A stretch of 64,000 nt of DNA, from the NCBI GenBank assembly GCA_029891345.1, contig CM056994.1:59055251-59119250 (forward strand), written 5' to 3'. A model generated the notes under the pieces. It saw only the letters and a program-made list of their open reading frames with translations, searched no databases and was not told the origin of the DNA. This DNA comes from Dryococelus australis. Taxonomy: Eukaryota; Arthropoda; Insecta; Phasmatodea; Phasmatidae. Shown here piece by piece: positions 11,572 to 22,619 of the stretch (position 1 is the stretch's first letter; every line of letters starts with the position of its first letter). The translations under genes were made by a program, and so were the position numbers.

Positions 11572-12098
11572 GGGCCAGTTGCACTAACATCGCCCCAATC
11601 TGAGATCGAATGATCCTAGTTCCAAAACAGGATCCAGTTTGATCTTGATTTCAATGTAAAAGTGTTGCACCAACGAAATTTCATGATTCTGGATCTCCGA
11701 TTTTTTGATCTTGGTTCCAAAGTGAGAGATCGATAATAGGTGTGAGACACAATTTCCTATTGGTTCGTAATATTTGACGTCATTGAAGTAGGCATATTTT
11801 TCACTATAAATAAAACTAGATGTACGATGTTTTATTTATTTTAATTGAATTATAAATGTGCGCTTTCTACTGAATAATATTCAATTGTGTATAATGTTGT
11901 TTACATTTCAGGAGAAAACAATCGACCATAGTTCTAACTGTTGGCGTATTTTCAAACTACATTTGTCGACGATGGCTGCTCATCTCGGGTCAAGATTTGG
12001 AATCGCCAATTTCGGTGGTTCGAAGTAAACTTTATTTCGAACTCGAATGGTGCAACAATCTCAGATAGAGTTTCGAACCACAATGGTGCAACCGGACC
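11572..12098. mobile_element. PIF/Harbinger-type MITE, 527 bp, TAA target duplication
   Basis: The left end GGGCCAGTTGCACTAACATC and the reverse complement of the right end GGTCCGGTTGCACCATTGTG form imperfect inverted repeats of about 16 bp. The trinucleotide TAA sits immediately outside both ends (11569-11571 and 12099-12101). A 3 bp TWA duplication with GGGCC-type termini is diagnostic of PIF/Harbinger elements. The inside is non-coding, AT-rich and holds further GATC/TTCGAA-rich subrepeats, so it is non-autonomous. The termini resemble, but are not identical to, those of the element at 14878-17015. Confidence 0.72.
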
Positions 12099-12954
12099 TA
12101 AGACAGTTTGTCCAGCCATGACCTGCAATTTCGCCACAGCAGGGCTGAACGCTCTACCGACGGGGAGAGGGTGCGTCCGCTTGCGGGAGCGATAAGAAGT
12201 AGCACAGCGCATGTGCAAGGGCACACCGGTGTATAGCATCCAGTGATTGCCATGGCTACCAATGTTGCCATGACTCGAAAGGAGATGAAATAGGCCAGAC
12301 AATAACTGAACTTACAAGTCCAGGGTGTATGTCAAACATTATTTGTTGCCTTTATTAAAGGGTTTATTGATTTTTTTGTTTCTCTTTTTTTATAGTGTAT
12401 TTATAACCTGTTATTATTATCTCATCATGCATCTAGTATTTTGTCCAATCCTTTCATACGTGTTTTGTGTTGCAGGGTTCTTTTTATTATTTTTGATATG
12501 TTAGTTTACTTAATAGTATGTTGCAAGTTAAAGAAATGCAAGCTGTAACAGGAAGTAGTGCTGCTCTGGCACATGGGTAAGCCGAGGAGAGCCATGCGTA
12601 AGACGGGTAGGCCAGAAAGAGAGGTAGCATTAGATGGGGATGGAGTGCACATCGTGCTCCAGTGTTTTTCTGTGTGCGCTGGACAGTATTCAACTTTTGA
12701 TATCGACATGCACTGCAATAGACTTTAATATAATTCCTGGACCTTTATTTTTGTTTCTAGCCTCCTGGTAAGTCACCTCCTCTTCCCAGGGGATTATAAT
12801 TGCCCCAGGAAGTTTAATTTCTCCGTAAATTGTTGTGTATCACAAGACATTTTCAGTTTTACCATAGTGTTCTTTACCTTATGGACATGTGGTTGGCCCT
12901 GACAATCCACATCCGCGATTGTTAAATGGCTAGTCAACTTTCCCGCCAAGATCA

Positions 12955-13165
12955 ATAATGATATGTAGTCGACCCACCGGCTACCATAGGATCATTCGTC
13001 TGTCGCCTGGATGGTATCTGGCGCCTACCAGGTAAAATCACATCCTAGACCCCCCATCTGCCATTGTCAAAACCAAGCAAACCATTCCTTCCCCTTTTCC
13101 AGCATCCCAGAGGCATCAAACACAAGTGATACGGTCTACTGGCTGGAGGTGACAACATTGCCAGA
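12955..13165 (+). repeat. Dispersed repeat family 'CCAGGTAAA..CACATCCTAGACC', copy 1
   Basis: The blocks GATGGTATCTGG, CCTACCAGGTAAAATCACAT, CCTAGACC and CCA.CTGCC match the segment at about 18945-19010 in the same orientation, with mismatches and a small length difference. No termini or coding capacity are visible. A third, short and inverted match may exist near 48080 (GATCTGGTAGGCGCCAT). Confidence 0.45.
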
Positions 13166-13659
13166 TTTTCTCTCAGAAATCTTCAACCTGTCTTGTATTT
13201 GTTTCTAGTGTATTTGGGTGTATCCACCACCATTATGGATGGCTGTCAATGGTGTACAGTTAATCAGTTTAATGGGCTTACACAAATGTATGTTAATGTG
13301 GTTGAATATTAGCATGAAAATTGCAAATCTTGTATACCAACTGTACAAACCCATGTCAAATCCAAAAGACTTACTCGGACTAAACCTAGCTTCTCGATAG
13401 GGGAATCGCAGTGGGTGGGTGTGCTGATGGTGCTAGTTCACGTTGGAATAAAGGTGATAAGGACTCTCAGGATTACATATTTTTCTATCATGATTAAATT
13501 ACAATTGTTTATTCCTGTCAGTCCTCACGGTACATTTCCCTGTGTGCGATAGCACATCGCCACAGCCATACCCTGTAATTCGCCTTTCGTGAAGATGGGT
13601 TTATGTTAGGTTCTATTGCATTTAACACAGGTAAGCCAATCGATTGACATATATTTTGT

Positions 13660-13805
13660 GTGTTTTACCCCAAAATGTCCCTGATCTTCACAGTTCTCCC
13701 CACTATCACATTTTATAGTATGTACTGCAAATATTGTGATGCCCCCATTGAAATTCATATTCAGCATGATCAGTACTGTTAGTATAGTACATTCATTGTT
13801 ACTTC
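13660..13805 (+). repeat. Outlying copy of the 'ACCCCACAATTTCCCTG' repeat family
   Basis: Begins TTTTACCCCAAAATGTCCCTG, continues CTTCACAGTTCTCCCCACTAT and later GTGATGCCCCCATTG. This matches the block order of the copies at 24430-24800 (TTACCCCACAATTTCCCTG, CATAGCCCTCCCCACTAT, TTGATGCCTCTAGTAAA). Confidence 0.55.
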
Positions 13806-15110
13806 CCACTTTTCTGAAGCCCTGCTAAAGTTCTACTTTCAGGATATTCCTCCACCTTATACAAACAAAGCTAAACCGAGTTTAGAAAATTACATCAAGG
13901 TGACAGTGTGCCACATTTGTGTGCATTCAGTGTACTAATGTTTTGCTTAAGAACCATTTCTTAAAAGGTGTTACTAACCCACATTTTTCTCACTGTCAAT
14001 CCATGTTAATTATAAAGGAATTATGAATAATAAAGGTACTTTAATGTTAACACAAGTATAAGATGCTTGAGATACATGGCATATTTAGGAAATAACCTAA
14101 CACTTCATACATTTTTCAGAGGTATGATTTAAAAAAATTGCAGTAACCTTGACTAGACTATTTATATTAATTTCAGAGATTTTTTTCCTGTTTGTCGTGA
14201 AAGACAAAAATTTTAACAATTAATTGAGTATTTCTTTAAACTAGGTAAATATACACCTAAAAATGAATGTTTATGCAATGAACTGAACCATCACTGACAA
14301 CACAACACATAACACAATAAATTTTGAATAAAATAACCTGCCTGGAAAATATTAAGAAAATTACCATAAAATATACCTTTTTATTGTAAATGTAGCAAAC
14401 GATATTGTGCTATATCTGTGTGAGTGTGTTATAGTATTTATGTTTTTAGGGTGCTGTTGCGAACTGTATTAATGTAGCAAATGACAATAAATAATAAATC
14501 AAAAATTTTTGCCTTTGCTTAAGTTGATTAGGTAGACTTTAAATAGACATGTGTGATCACATCTCTATTGTTGATACACGTTCATTTGGAGTACTTTGTG
14601 CCACATCAGGAAACTTTCTCTAACAACTATAGGATTCATTTTCATTTAAAAAGCTTATATTAGTGTTTAATTTTTTTTTACTATTATATATATATATCCA
14701 AATCTTCTCGCACGTGGTTCAAAGCTGCACATGCTAGTGCAGTTACCCCTAATAACTGTGTAACAGATAATATTTCCATTTTGTAGTTAGTATTTCTCCT
14801 TAAGGAGATACGATGGAAATTTTGAACGCAGTATTCGATATATTATTCTGATACAGCTCGAGAGAAATTCTGCCTTAGGGCCGGTCTCACCAACAAAGAT
14901 TAACTTTTCAGAATATCGATATAATTTTAACCTGATGAGAGGTTTAACTTCGATTTCAATCTCGAAAATTTTCAGCATGATTCACCATGTTTAATCCCAG
15001 TAAAGAATATCTCGTTAAAATTATCTCGATATTCTGACATTCGCTTTTTTCTCTTGGTAAAAAGTAGAGATTTTGCTATGAGCTGGTATAGAGAAATCAA
15101 TTGAGATAGT

Positions 15111-16027
15111 ATGGCAAGTCAGGAAGGCATTGTGGTCGTAAGGAAGCAGCGAAACCGAACGTTTTCATGGCATAAAAAACACAGTTTGTTAGAATTAATT
15201 CCAGAACATTTCAATAACATTGAAAATCAATGAACTGATGCTATGACACAACAAAATAAAGCGAAACAATGGTGAACAAAAGCGAATACTTTCAATTGTA
15301 CATATCGTGATCACTACGGGACAGCAGACAACTCGAAGGCGATGTGGGATAACCTATAAAACAATAAACAAAAACCCAGTAGACGAATGTGTCTATGCTA
15401 AGGAATCCAGTGTGTTCTGTCCTCAAAATAGCCACCCAAGATCCCAGTATACTGCCACTAGTAAAGCCAGTGGAATGTCATTCCAGTAGAAACTCAGTTG
15501 TCATAAACACAGCTCAGGTGAGTAACCCTGCAAATGCTTCAGATGCGATGTGATGTGTGTACGTGTAGTCTGACATATATATGTGTGTGTTTACTATGTC
15601 CAAGGTATAAACTTGTATACTGTAATTTGACTTGTCATAAATCTTTGTACAGCTATGTATTGTTAAAGATCTTATGGATGCAATAAAATAAAACAAAAAA
15701 CAAAAAGATAACTATTCCTCGAACTGGGTACGATGGTTGGACGACAGTCTCTGCCAGCCATGTGAGAAACCGTATGGCAACATCTTCCTGGAGTAGTAAA
15801 CGACGACCAGCAATGCACTCAAACAAAAAAAAAAAGCTGAGCAAGTGTCTGGCATACAGCAAAAATTGAGTTAGCAAAAAGTTTGTAATTAAAGAAAATG
15901 AGGCATATAAAAAGAGATTCGTCAACTAAAATTACAACAGTAACAAGAAAGAACTAAACATGAGAAGCTTCAAACAGAGCTTTTAACTTTGCAGATCCTA
16001 ACACTAAAGACAGAACTAAGTAACTAA
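15111..16027 (+). pseudogene. Harbinger-associated Myb/SANT-like DNA-binding protein (decayed)
   Basis: From ATG 15111 the frame reads VVRKQRNRTFSWHKKHSLLE, LIPEHFNNIEN(stop)TDAMTQQNKAKQW. This matches the Myb_DNA-bind_5 type used by Harbinger second ORFs (F-T-W..K..LLELV..H..IIENKKTD..T...K..AW). KAMWDNL corresponds to the conserved '(R/K)LWDNLK' segment. A C-terminal coiled coil is preserved in pieces (KKRFVN, KLQTELLTLQILTLKTELSN) and ends at 16027. In Harbinger elements this protein brings the transposase to the nucleus and to the element ends. Several stops and frameshifts, plus a low-complexity stretch at 15560-15720, break it. Confidence 0.7.
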
Positions 16028-16301
16028 TATGTTATATGTTGTGGTTTAGTTCACAACATCTGTTTTGGAGTATATTCACAAACAGTTTCAATTAAAAACA
16101 CTACTAGTGTTTGTCACATTCTTAATTTGAATTAAGCCTAGAAAAGTAACTTGTTTATTTTACATCTAATGTTACTGCAGAATAGATGTAAAGGAAAATA
16201 ATAAAACGATATAGTCTGTTTATCAATTGTGTGTTTGACATATGGTGAAAGTGCACTTTAAACTCTACTTCATAAATTTCAAAATATCGTATTATTTCAT
16301 G

Positions 16302-16382
16302 TCAACATTGCGGACAACAAACAATAAAATCTTCGTCGTCAGTTTCCTCTTCAGAAATTAAGTTGAACATTGCCTGAGACAT
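16302..16382 (-). pseudogene. Possible start of the Harbinger transposase ORF (deleted remainder)
   Basis: A 26-codon minus-strand frame starts MSQAMFNLISEEETDDEDFI and ends shortly after a CCPQC motif. Its place near the right terminus, facing the Myb-like gene, is where the nuclease ORF of a two-gene Harbinger element would start. No DDE motif follows, which fits an internal deletion. The assignment rests on position alone. Confidence 0.3.
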
Positions 16383-17505
16383 TTTCTCTTTATTCTCGAT
16401 TAAATAACTTTGCCCTCACGTCACCTCCCCAAAATATTCGCTTATGTTTTACAGTTTAATCCCCATAGTGTGACTTAAACCACCAAACTCGGCGGGTTAA
16501 TATTTTTTCTTTACGATTTCGAAAATTTGAAATTTAAAGTCAAAGTCAAGCAGCCATTTTACCAAGAATCTAACAGAGGTTATGACGAAAGTGCGTTATT
16601 TTATTGTGGTACGATTTTAATCTCTGTATAGTAAACAAAGTTCCTCTTAAATTTAATTAATGGCAAAATAATATAATGTGAAAAGGAAATGCTTGATTAA
16701 CCAATTTTAATAAGGTAAATGAATGGTTTTTTGGTTTTGAAATAAACTTCTAATATAAATTTTATGCATATTAAAAAAAAAAAAAACATTAAAATGCATT
16801 CCTGGATATCATAATATTTTCATAACACGATACACATCTTTACGAAGCTCGCAGAACCGATGTTTAATTATCTGGTTTCTGACTTTGCAATTCTATTGTG
16901 TATTGCTTGTTTTGCCAGGGGAAAGGAAAGGTAAAGTCAAATGCTAAAGTTTTCTATTGTGTAAGAAGCTTTAATCTCGATAAACTTTCATTATCTCGCA
17001 TGGTTAAACCGGCCCTTAGCTGTCTTCTCTAAAATGGCCAGAACAAGCTCTAGGTACTTTGTACGGTACGTTACAAAGTTTTCCGCCGAAGTGCTACAAT
17101 TCAAGATTCGACCTTTACTTCGCCTTTGTGGAACCTGTAATGAAAACCGCTTATATAGTTTGTACACCATGAATATACTGTAGCTAGTTACACATGTATT
17201 CAAATTAATTCAACAACAACCACTACGTACCAGAGAAAATTCACAACTGTATTTCGGTTTTCAAATCTATTTGTATAACCTCAGGTAGAACTACCGATGG
17301 TAATTGGCAGTACCAAATAATGGCATTTTACACCCCATTTCAATTTGTTGATGAGATCACTCTAATTTAGTAATTTTATACGATTTGCCACCAACAACAA
17401 TTATTAACAAAAAAGCATTTTATTATTTATAATATGACAGCCATGTTTCTCGTTTGCTACATTCTGGGCTACATTCTCTCCACTGCGCATAAGCATCTAG
17501 GGCTA

Positions 17506-17625
17506 TTGCACTTGCGCCGAGGTATTTGCCTGGGCGCAGATCTCTCTGTTTTAAACGTCGGTACGCCACTACTTGCTCCTCCGTTTATTCGTATTTAATT
17601 CCATTTTGGTACAACGCAAGTGCAA
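17506..17625. repeat. 11 bp perfect inverted repeat, about 98 bp loop
   Basis: TTGCACTTGCG at 17506-17516 is mirrored by CGCAAGTGCAA at 17615-17625. It could be the subterminal part of a small MITE; flanking GGGC (17499) and GGCCCC (17661) hint at wider termini, but no target duplication was found. Confidence 0.35.
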
Positions 17626-18879
17626 ATTTTGTGATGTTCCCATAGAAACGTGTATTTAATAGGCCCCCAGCAGTGTAGGCTAGCTATTGTAAGGGTATTT
17701 AATATTTATATTTTTTAATAACTACGGCAGTTTATATTAAATACGAGAACATAAAAACATATTTTTGAAGGATTTTCTTTTTAGAAAATATAGTTTATAA
17801 AGCAACCAATAGGTAGCACTATGAAGTAAATATATCTTTCGAGAATGCATCAAATTACACTCTTTTGAAAATAATTGGACGAAATATAATACTACTGCGA
17901 TAAAGTACAAATAAGTGTTATGTAGAACACGGATTTTAAATGAGTACGTTATTAACAAAAATTACATAATAAGATGCACCTTTCGTTTATCAACACTTTA
18001 CTTGAGATTATATATAGCTCCATTAAATGAAAAAGAAATATATGTAGCATTTATATATATAATCTCTGATTAAAGGAACTTAGTGAAGCTTTTTCCCTAT
18101 AAATATGTTATAAAGTAGTCTCTTTATTAGCACTGTGTCAGTTTGTTGTACAAATACTTATCGTAATTTTGCACAACTTGATATATGTTTATGTTATGAA
18201 CAGACACATCCGTTGTCACGTTGGCCATTGTATTTTGGCCTGACTGGCCACTGAGGTTATGGTCAATTTCACCCCGAATATTCTTAACAATAATAATGCC
18301 TTATTTACACACAATCCCTTTCCTATGATTTAAACATGACACTACGTATGGAATTCCATTCCGATGAGTTTGTTTTAGGTAAATATTAAGTGATGCCTTT
18401 GTTTACATTATGAAAGTCAACACACTATAAAAAATACATAGTACTCTTATTTACTAATATTACTGCATGTGTGTGGTGGCTTGCTTCCTTGTAACATAAC
18501 ACTTATGTAAGACTTAAAATGTATTTAATGTTAAACCCTTCAAAGGAGAATAGACATTACACTGAAAAGACAACATGAACATAAAATGTAAACAAGCGAA
18601 CTCATGTGGTCACTGCAGTGGACAAGGGACTTCTGATGTGAACACTGCATTGAAAATTAAACAGGCCACCAATGAAAACAAATACACAATATGGTACGAC
18701 GCTGCACTGCACTTGTCGAAGCTGCGATGTAGTGAACGGCTTGAATAAGGGGCGGGGAACATGGAACATGTCAGTATGTAATCGAACCACTGGCTTCTGT
18801 TAAGCAAACGCCTACAAAAATCATTCATCCGGAATATCAATCAACGGGGCATAGCTCACCATCATCAGTGACGAGGAGA

Positions 18880-19130
18880 TTTAGTCCGGGTGGACGGCCC
18901 GCAACCCCGAGATCAGTAGAGACAATAATTATCTTGACATCGCCAAGATGGTGTCTTGAGCATATCCAGGTAAACACATCCTAGACCTCACCTTCACTGC
19001 CTCCAAAATCACATCCGACCCTTTATCAGTCCATTCGTAGCCATCAAATGGCTGGCCCGAATGTGTGGTCTAATCCAACCCCTTTCCTGACGATTTGACA
19101 TCTGTCAAATGACAGACCCAAGTGAGGCTA
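18880..19130 (+). repeat. Dispersed repeat family 'CCAGGTAAA..CACATCCTAGACC', copy 2
   Basis: Contains AAGATGGTGTCTTGAGCATA, TCCAGGTAAACACATCCTAG and ACCTCACCTTCACTGCC, parallel to 12955-13165. No coding potential. Confidence 0.45.
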
Positions 19131-19654
19131 TTTTCCACTGCGCCACATTTTGACCATCAGTTTGTGTCAATTTCTAGCAAGTGAAAGTGAATTCTTACTG
19201 GGTCCTGTATAAGATAAGGCAATAGTAGCTTAACTGCACCTCTAAGCCATTTATAAATAATTAATACTGAGTGCAGTGGATTCACATTCTCTCAGTTAAA
19301 TACTTGCGAATAAGCACAGTGAAGTTACATAGCCTGTTATGCAGGTTTTATCACGAGATGGGAGTACACTTGAAATTGTGCAGCCAGTGAACCAACTGTT
19401 GTAAACAGACTGGTCTGTTTGGGCTTTTATTTTGTTGGCTTGTCTCCTCAACAGCTAGGTCATTAGAAACAGGTACACACAACTAACTAATCAGCATGGC
19501 TGCAGGGCAGGCGACGAGATTTCAAAAAGTATAGTTGTATTGGGCTCCTGGCTGAAGGGAGCTGCATCGTGAAAGGGAAAAAGTATTTTATTTTGTATAA
19601 TATAAAGGGAAGGGTAGAGCTACAACTTCCAAATTTTCTTTTGTGGTACTGAAT

Positions 19655-19725
19655 AACTGGACTGGGATTCGAACCGGTGTCCTTCCGATTTTGAGTTTAG
19701 TATTTTACCATTGTGTCACCTTGCT
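19655..19725 (-). repeat. tRNA-derived SINE head (A and B box)
   Basis: On the minus strand an A-box-like GGTGACACAATGG is followed about 32 bases later by a good B box GGTTCGAATCCC. The anticodon arm does not fold well, so this is not a functional tRNA. The tail past the B box has no obvious A run. Confidence 0.45.
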
Positions 19726-19825
19726 TATATGTGTTTAACATACTGAACTGGTATATTGTTTTAATGTTTGAAGATATGGCCCATTTTACAATTATGTATT
19801 ATGCAGGTAAGGTTATGCTGTAATC

Positions 19826-20050
19826 AAGTGGCTTGAGTGCTTGCCTCCCACCATAGTGTTTTAGGTTCACTCCTGGCTGGGTACCTCCTGAATTTTTAAT
19901 GAGGGCATCATGCTGGACGATATATCTGGTGGGTTTTTCAGGGATCACCCTTTTCACCTACCTTTGCATTCTTGTGCTGCTTCATATTAGTTTAATTTTT
20001 TCTAATGCTAAGAGCTGCCCAAACCTCTTAAACAGATGAGCGTTTTTTTC
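19826..20050 (+). repeat. tRNA-like SINE candidate with body
   Basis: GTGGCTTGAGTGCTTGCCTC resembles an A-box region and GGTTCACTCCTGG a B box, followed by a body with TGGTGGGTTTTTCAGGGATC. That body is reminiscent of the conserved central domain of some invertebrate SINEs. Identification is tentative. It lies about 100 bases from the oppositely oriented tRNA-like head at 19655. Confidence 0.35.
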
Positions 20051-22619
20051 TTTTGAATCCTACACATTATTCATAATTATTTTTGCTGAGGTACAGTTGT
20101 AAAAACCTTAGTCGTATTTGTGTGTGTGTGAACAACTTTGGTTGGATTTATCAAACCACTGCAATCGATTTCATGTAACTTATTTTAGTTAAATATAAAT
20201 ATGATTGCTGGTTATTCTTAAACATTATAATCACATAATGCAAATCTCAATTTGAAGTGGAGGAAGCTGGAAAAATTCTCGGACAGTACTAGTATGGATG
20301 TGTTCAGTAACAACACAAGTTTATTTTAATAGCGTGAAAAGTATGGTTGTGACTGCAACATTTATTGTTATTAAACTTTCAATATACAAGGTCCACACAG
20401 TTTGTGTGCCATGTGAATTTACCCCCCCCCCCCCCCCCCAACAACCTTTTTTCTACATCACCAAAACCCTTCATGGAATATGTGGTAACATTGGCAGATA
20501 TTCTGGCATATGGTACAGCAAAGCATTCATAACTGATTGCGTTTGATGAAAAACGATCTTTTACTAACTGGGCGTTATGCTTCACTATTATCCTTAAGTA
20601 AATTATATTCTATTGCCTTATTTTCATGCTCGTGTAGTTATTGGCGTTTTGAAGTTTTACAGGCATGGTTAGAATACTTAGGAGCTAAAAGTAAATACTG
20701 TCAATACATTTGACTCGTCCCTGAATTTGAATATTTTTTTTAAAAGCAAACACGTAATTATGTTAAAATTAAACTGAAAACTATAACAAAAAGTGCTAAA
20801 AATTAATTCGAAAACACTAGTGTTTTGTGGCCAGGGCTTAACACTGCAGTGTCGTAATTGGTAAGATGACGTACGATTATGCCTACTACCTAAGGTAGAC
20901 AAACTTGTAAAACATACTAAAATTCTCTTGTCTTCGCAGGATCTGCCACAATAAGGCCCAGATAAGTACGATATTTCCAGTACGTTGAAACCGAAACTAG
21001 TTATAACAAAAATTCAATACCTTAGCTTATTGTGTTTGTGGTATAGGTCGCGATTTATTTTTTGCCGAAACTATTTGTAAGTCGTTGAAACAGATATCGT
21101 TTCTTGCCAGAAAATACGTAAACTGCCGTTTACTTATATTCTAAATACACTTTACCGGATATTGTATATACGTCAAACAATTTGACAAACGTGGTTATTT
21201 ACAACGAAGTTTCATGTAAAAATTTAACACGGCAGCCGTATTGGTTAACACCCACAGGCACGCGGATTGAGTGTGAATGGGCATGTGCGTATTTTTTTTT
21301 TTTTTTTTTTACAAATCTAATCTAGCATGTTCTGGAAAAGAAAGGATACTATTATTAAATAAATAATATAAAATAGCAAAACAACTAGAGTTAATATTTT
21401 TTTTTGATCTTTTTACTTTCATGATTACAGATTGTTTCTTATGTTGGTTAATTTTATACATTATTTGTAATGTTGGTGCGAAAAAAAAAATTCGCTACTA
21501 TGATCTTCACTTGTTTTAATACGAATTGTAGGTGTAGGTTATGTTTGTGTACTTGTATTTTTTTGCAGTGAATGTAATACATGTTTTGGGTTAAGCAAGA
21601 ATAGTTATGGAGCTGGCGAAAATCGCTTGTACCTATTGTGGTAATTGTTTCTTAGTGTCGTAATGCTTTAATTTCGATTTCATTTTTTTTTTTTTTTATT
21701 TATTCATGTATGACTTATTTTATTTAGTGAGAAGAGTGCTATTTCCTGTTGCGGTGCCATATCGAGGCTCGGTAACATTTTCGACAGTGTCACAACCCCA
21801 GAAGTCTGAAGATGAAGTACAGACAGCTGAAGCAGGTCTGGACAGAAACATATTGTTAATGGATCCTAATATTTCCGCTTATATTAAATTTTATTTTTTT
21901 TTATGTACGGTAATTGTTTACGTAATTGAGAGTAATTATGTGGTCTAGTGACTTTTTCGGAAATTGGAAACACATTTATAAAAATTGTGTTTTTAAGCTA
22001 ATTTGTACATTGCCGAGTCAGTTCAGCATAGGTGCTTTTGTGCATCTGATATTCGTCCGAATTATTCTCATAGCGTCATAATCTACACCACTCTACTTCG
22101 TAGAGCATTGGAGAAAGCAAGCATTGCGGCACCGTTTTACCCGTCGTGTCATATGAAACAGTTGCAAATTATTTGCTTTATATAAAGCAGGTAAATTGTA
22201 GTGGTCCTCTGTCGGCTTTGATCGTGTCCTGGGGAGCAGAGTGGCATATATTTATATGTATTTACTTTTCTGGAGCTGCCAAAAGTATCAGCAAACCTAC
22301 AATTGCTGTTAAAGCATGCACAGTGATTGAACTAAAACTGCATGAGTGACTAAACAATTAGTAGAATAGAGTTACTTACCTCTTTTTGCAGTAGGCCTAG
22401 GTACAATTCTTTGGCAGCAAGCAGAAAATGGTACAAATGCTTGCCACTGTTAGAAACTGGTGGCAAAACATGAACTCTCGCAGATGCCTAGCCACCATAA
22501 TATCGGGTAATTATCTAAGCTAGGGGCTTATCGGAAGGAAAGGTTTACAATTCAAAATAATAATATGTAGGTCTAAGTATTGATACTACTACTATTCATA
22601 CGTAAGCATTATCCTAAGG

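Larger units (their letters stand above)
12102..14874. other. Non-coding stretch with two dispersed-repeat copies
   Basis: No gene recognised. It contains a dispersed repeat at about 12955-13165 (related to 18880-19130) and a copy of the TTTTACCCCACAATTTCCCTG family at about 13660-13805 (related to the 22.6-25.1 kb cluster). The rest is AT-rich, with a short TA run near 14683. Confidence 0.4.
14878..17015. mobile_element. PIF/Harbinger-type element, 2.1 kb, internally deleted, TTA target duplication
   Basis: The left end GGGCCGGTCTCACCA and the reverse complement of the right end GGGCCGGTTTAACCA form near-identical termini, with further similarity inside (ATCTCGATAAA-type blocks). TTA lies outside both ends (14875-14877 and 17016-17018), the TWA duplication of PIF/Harbinger. 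Inside are a plus-strand Myb/SANT-like gene (15111-16027) and, near the right, the first 26 codons of a minus-strand frame. No DDE domain is present, so the element is a deletion derivative that could move only with help from an autonomous relative. Confidence 0.8.
17019..22610. other. Non-coding stretch with SINE-like and foldback repeats
   Basis: No gene recognised. Inside are a short inverted repeat (17506-17625), a dispersed repeat copy (18880-19130), two tRNA-like heads (19655-19725 and 19826-20050), a C run near 20421 and T runs near 21292 and 21683. Confidence 0.4.
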
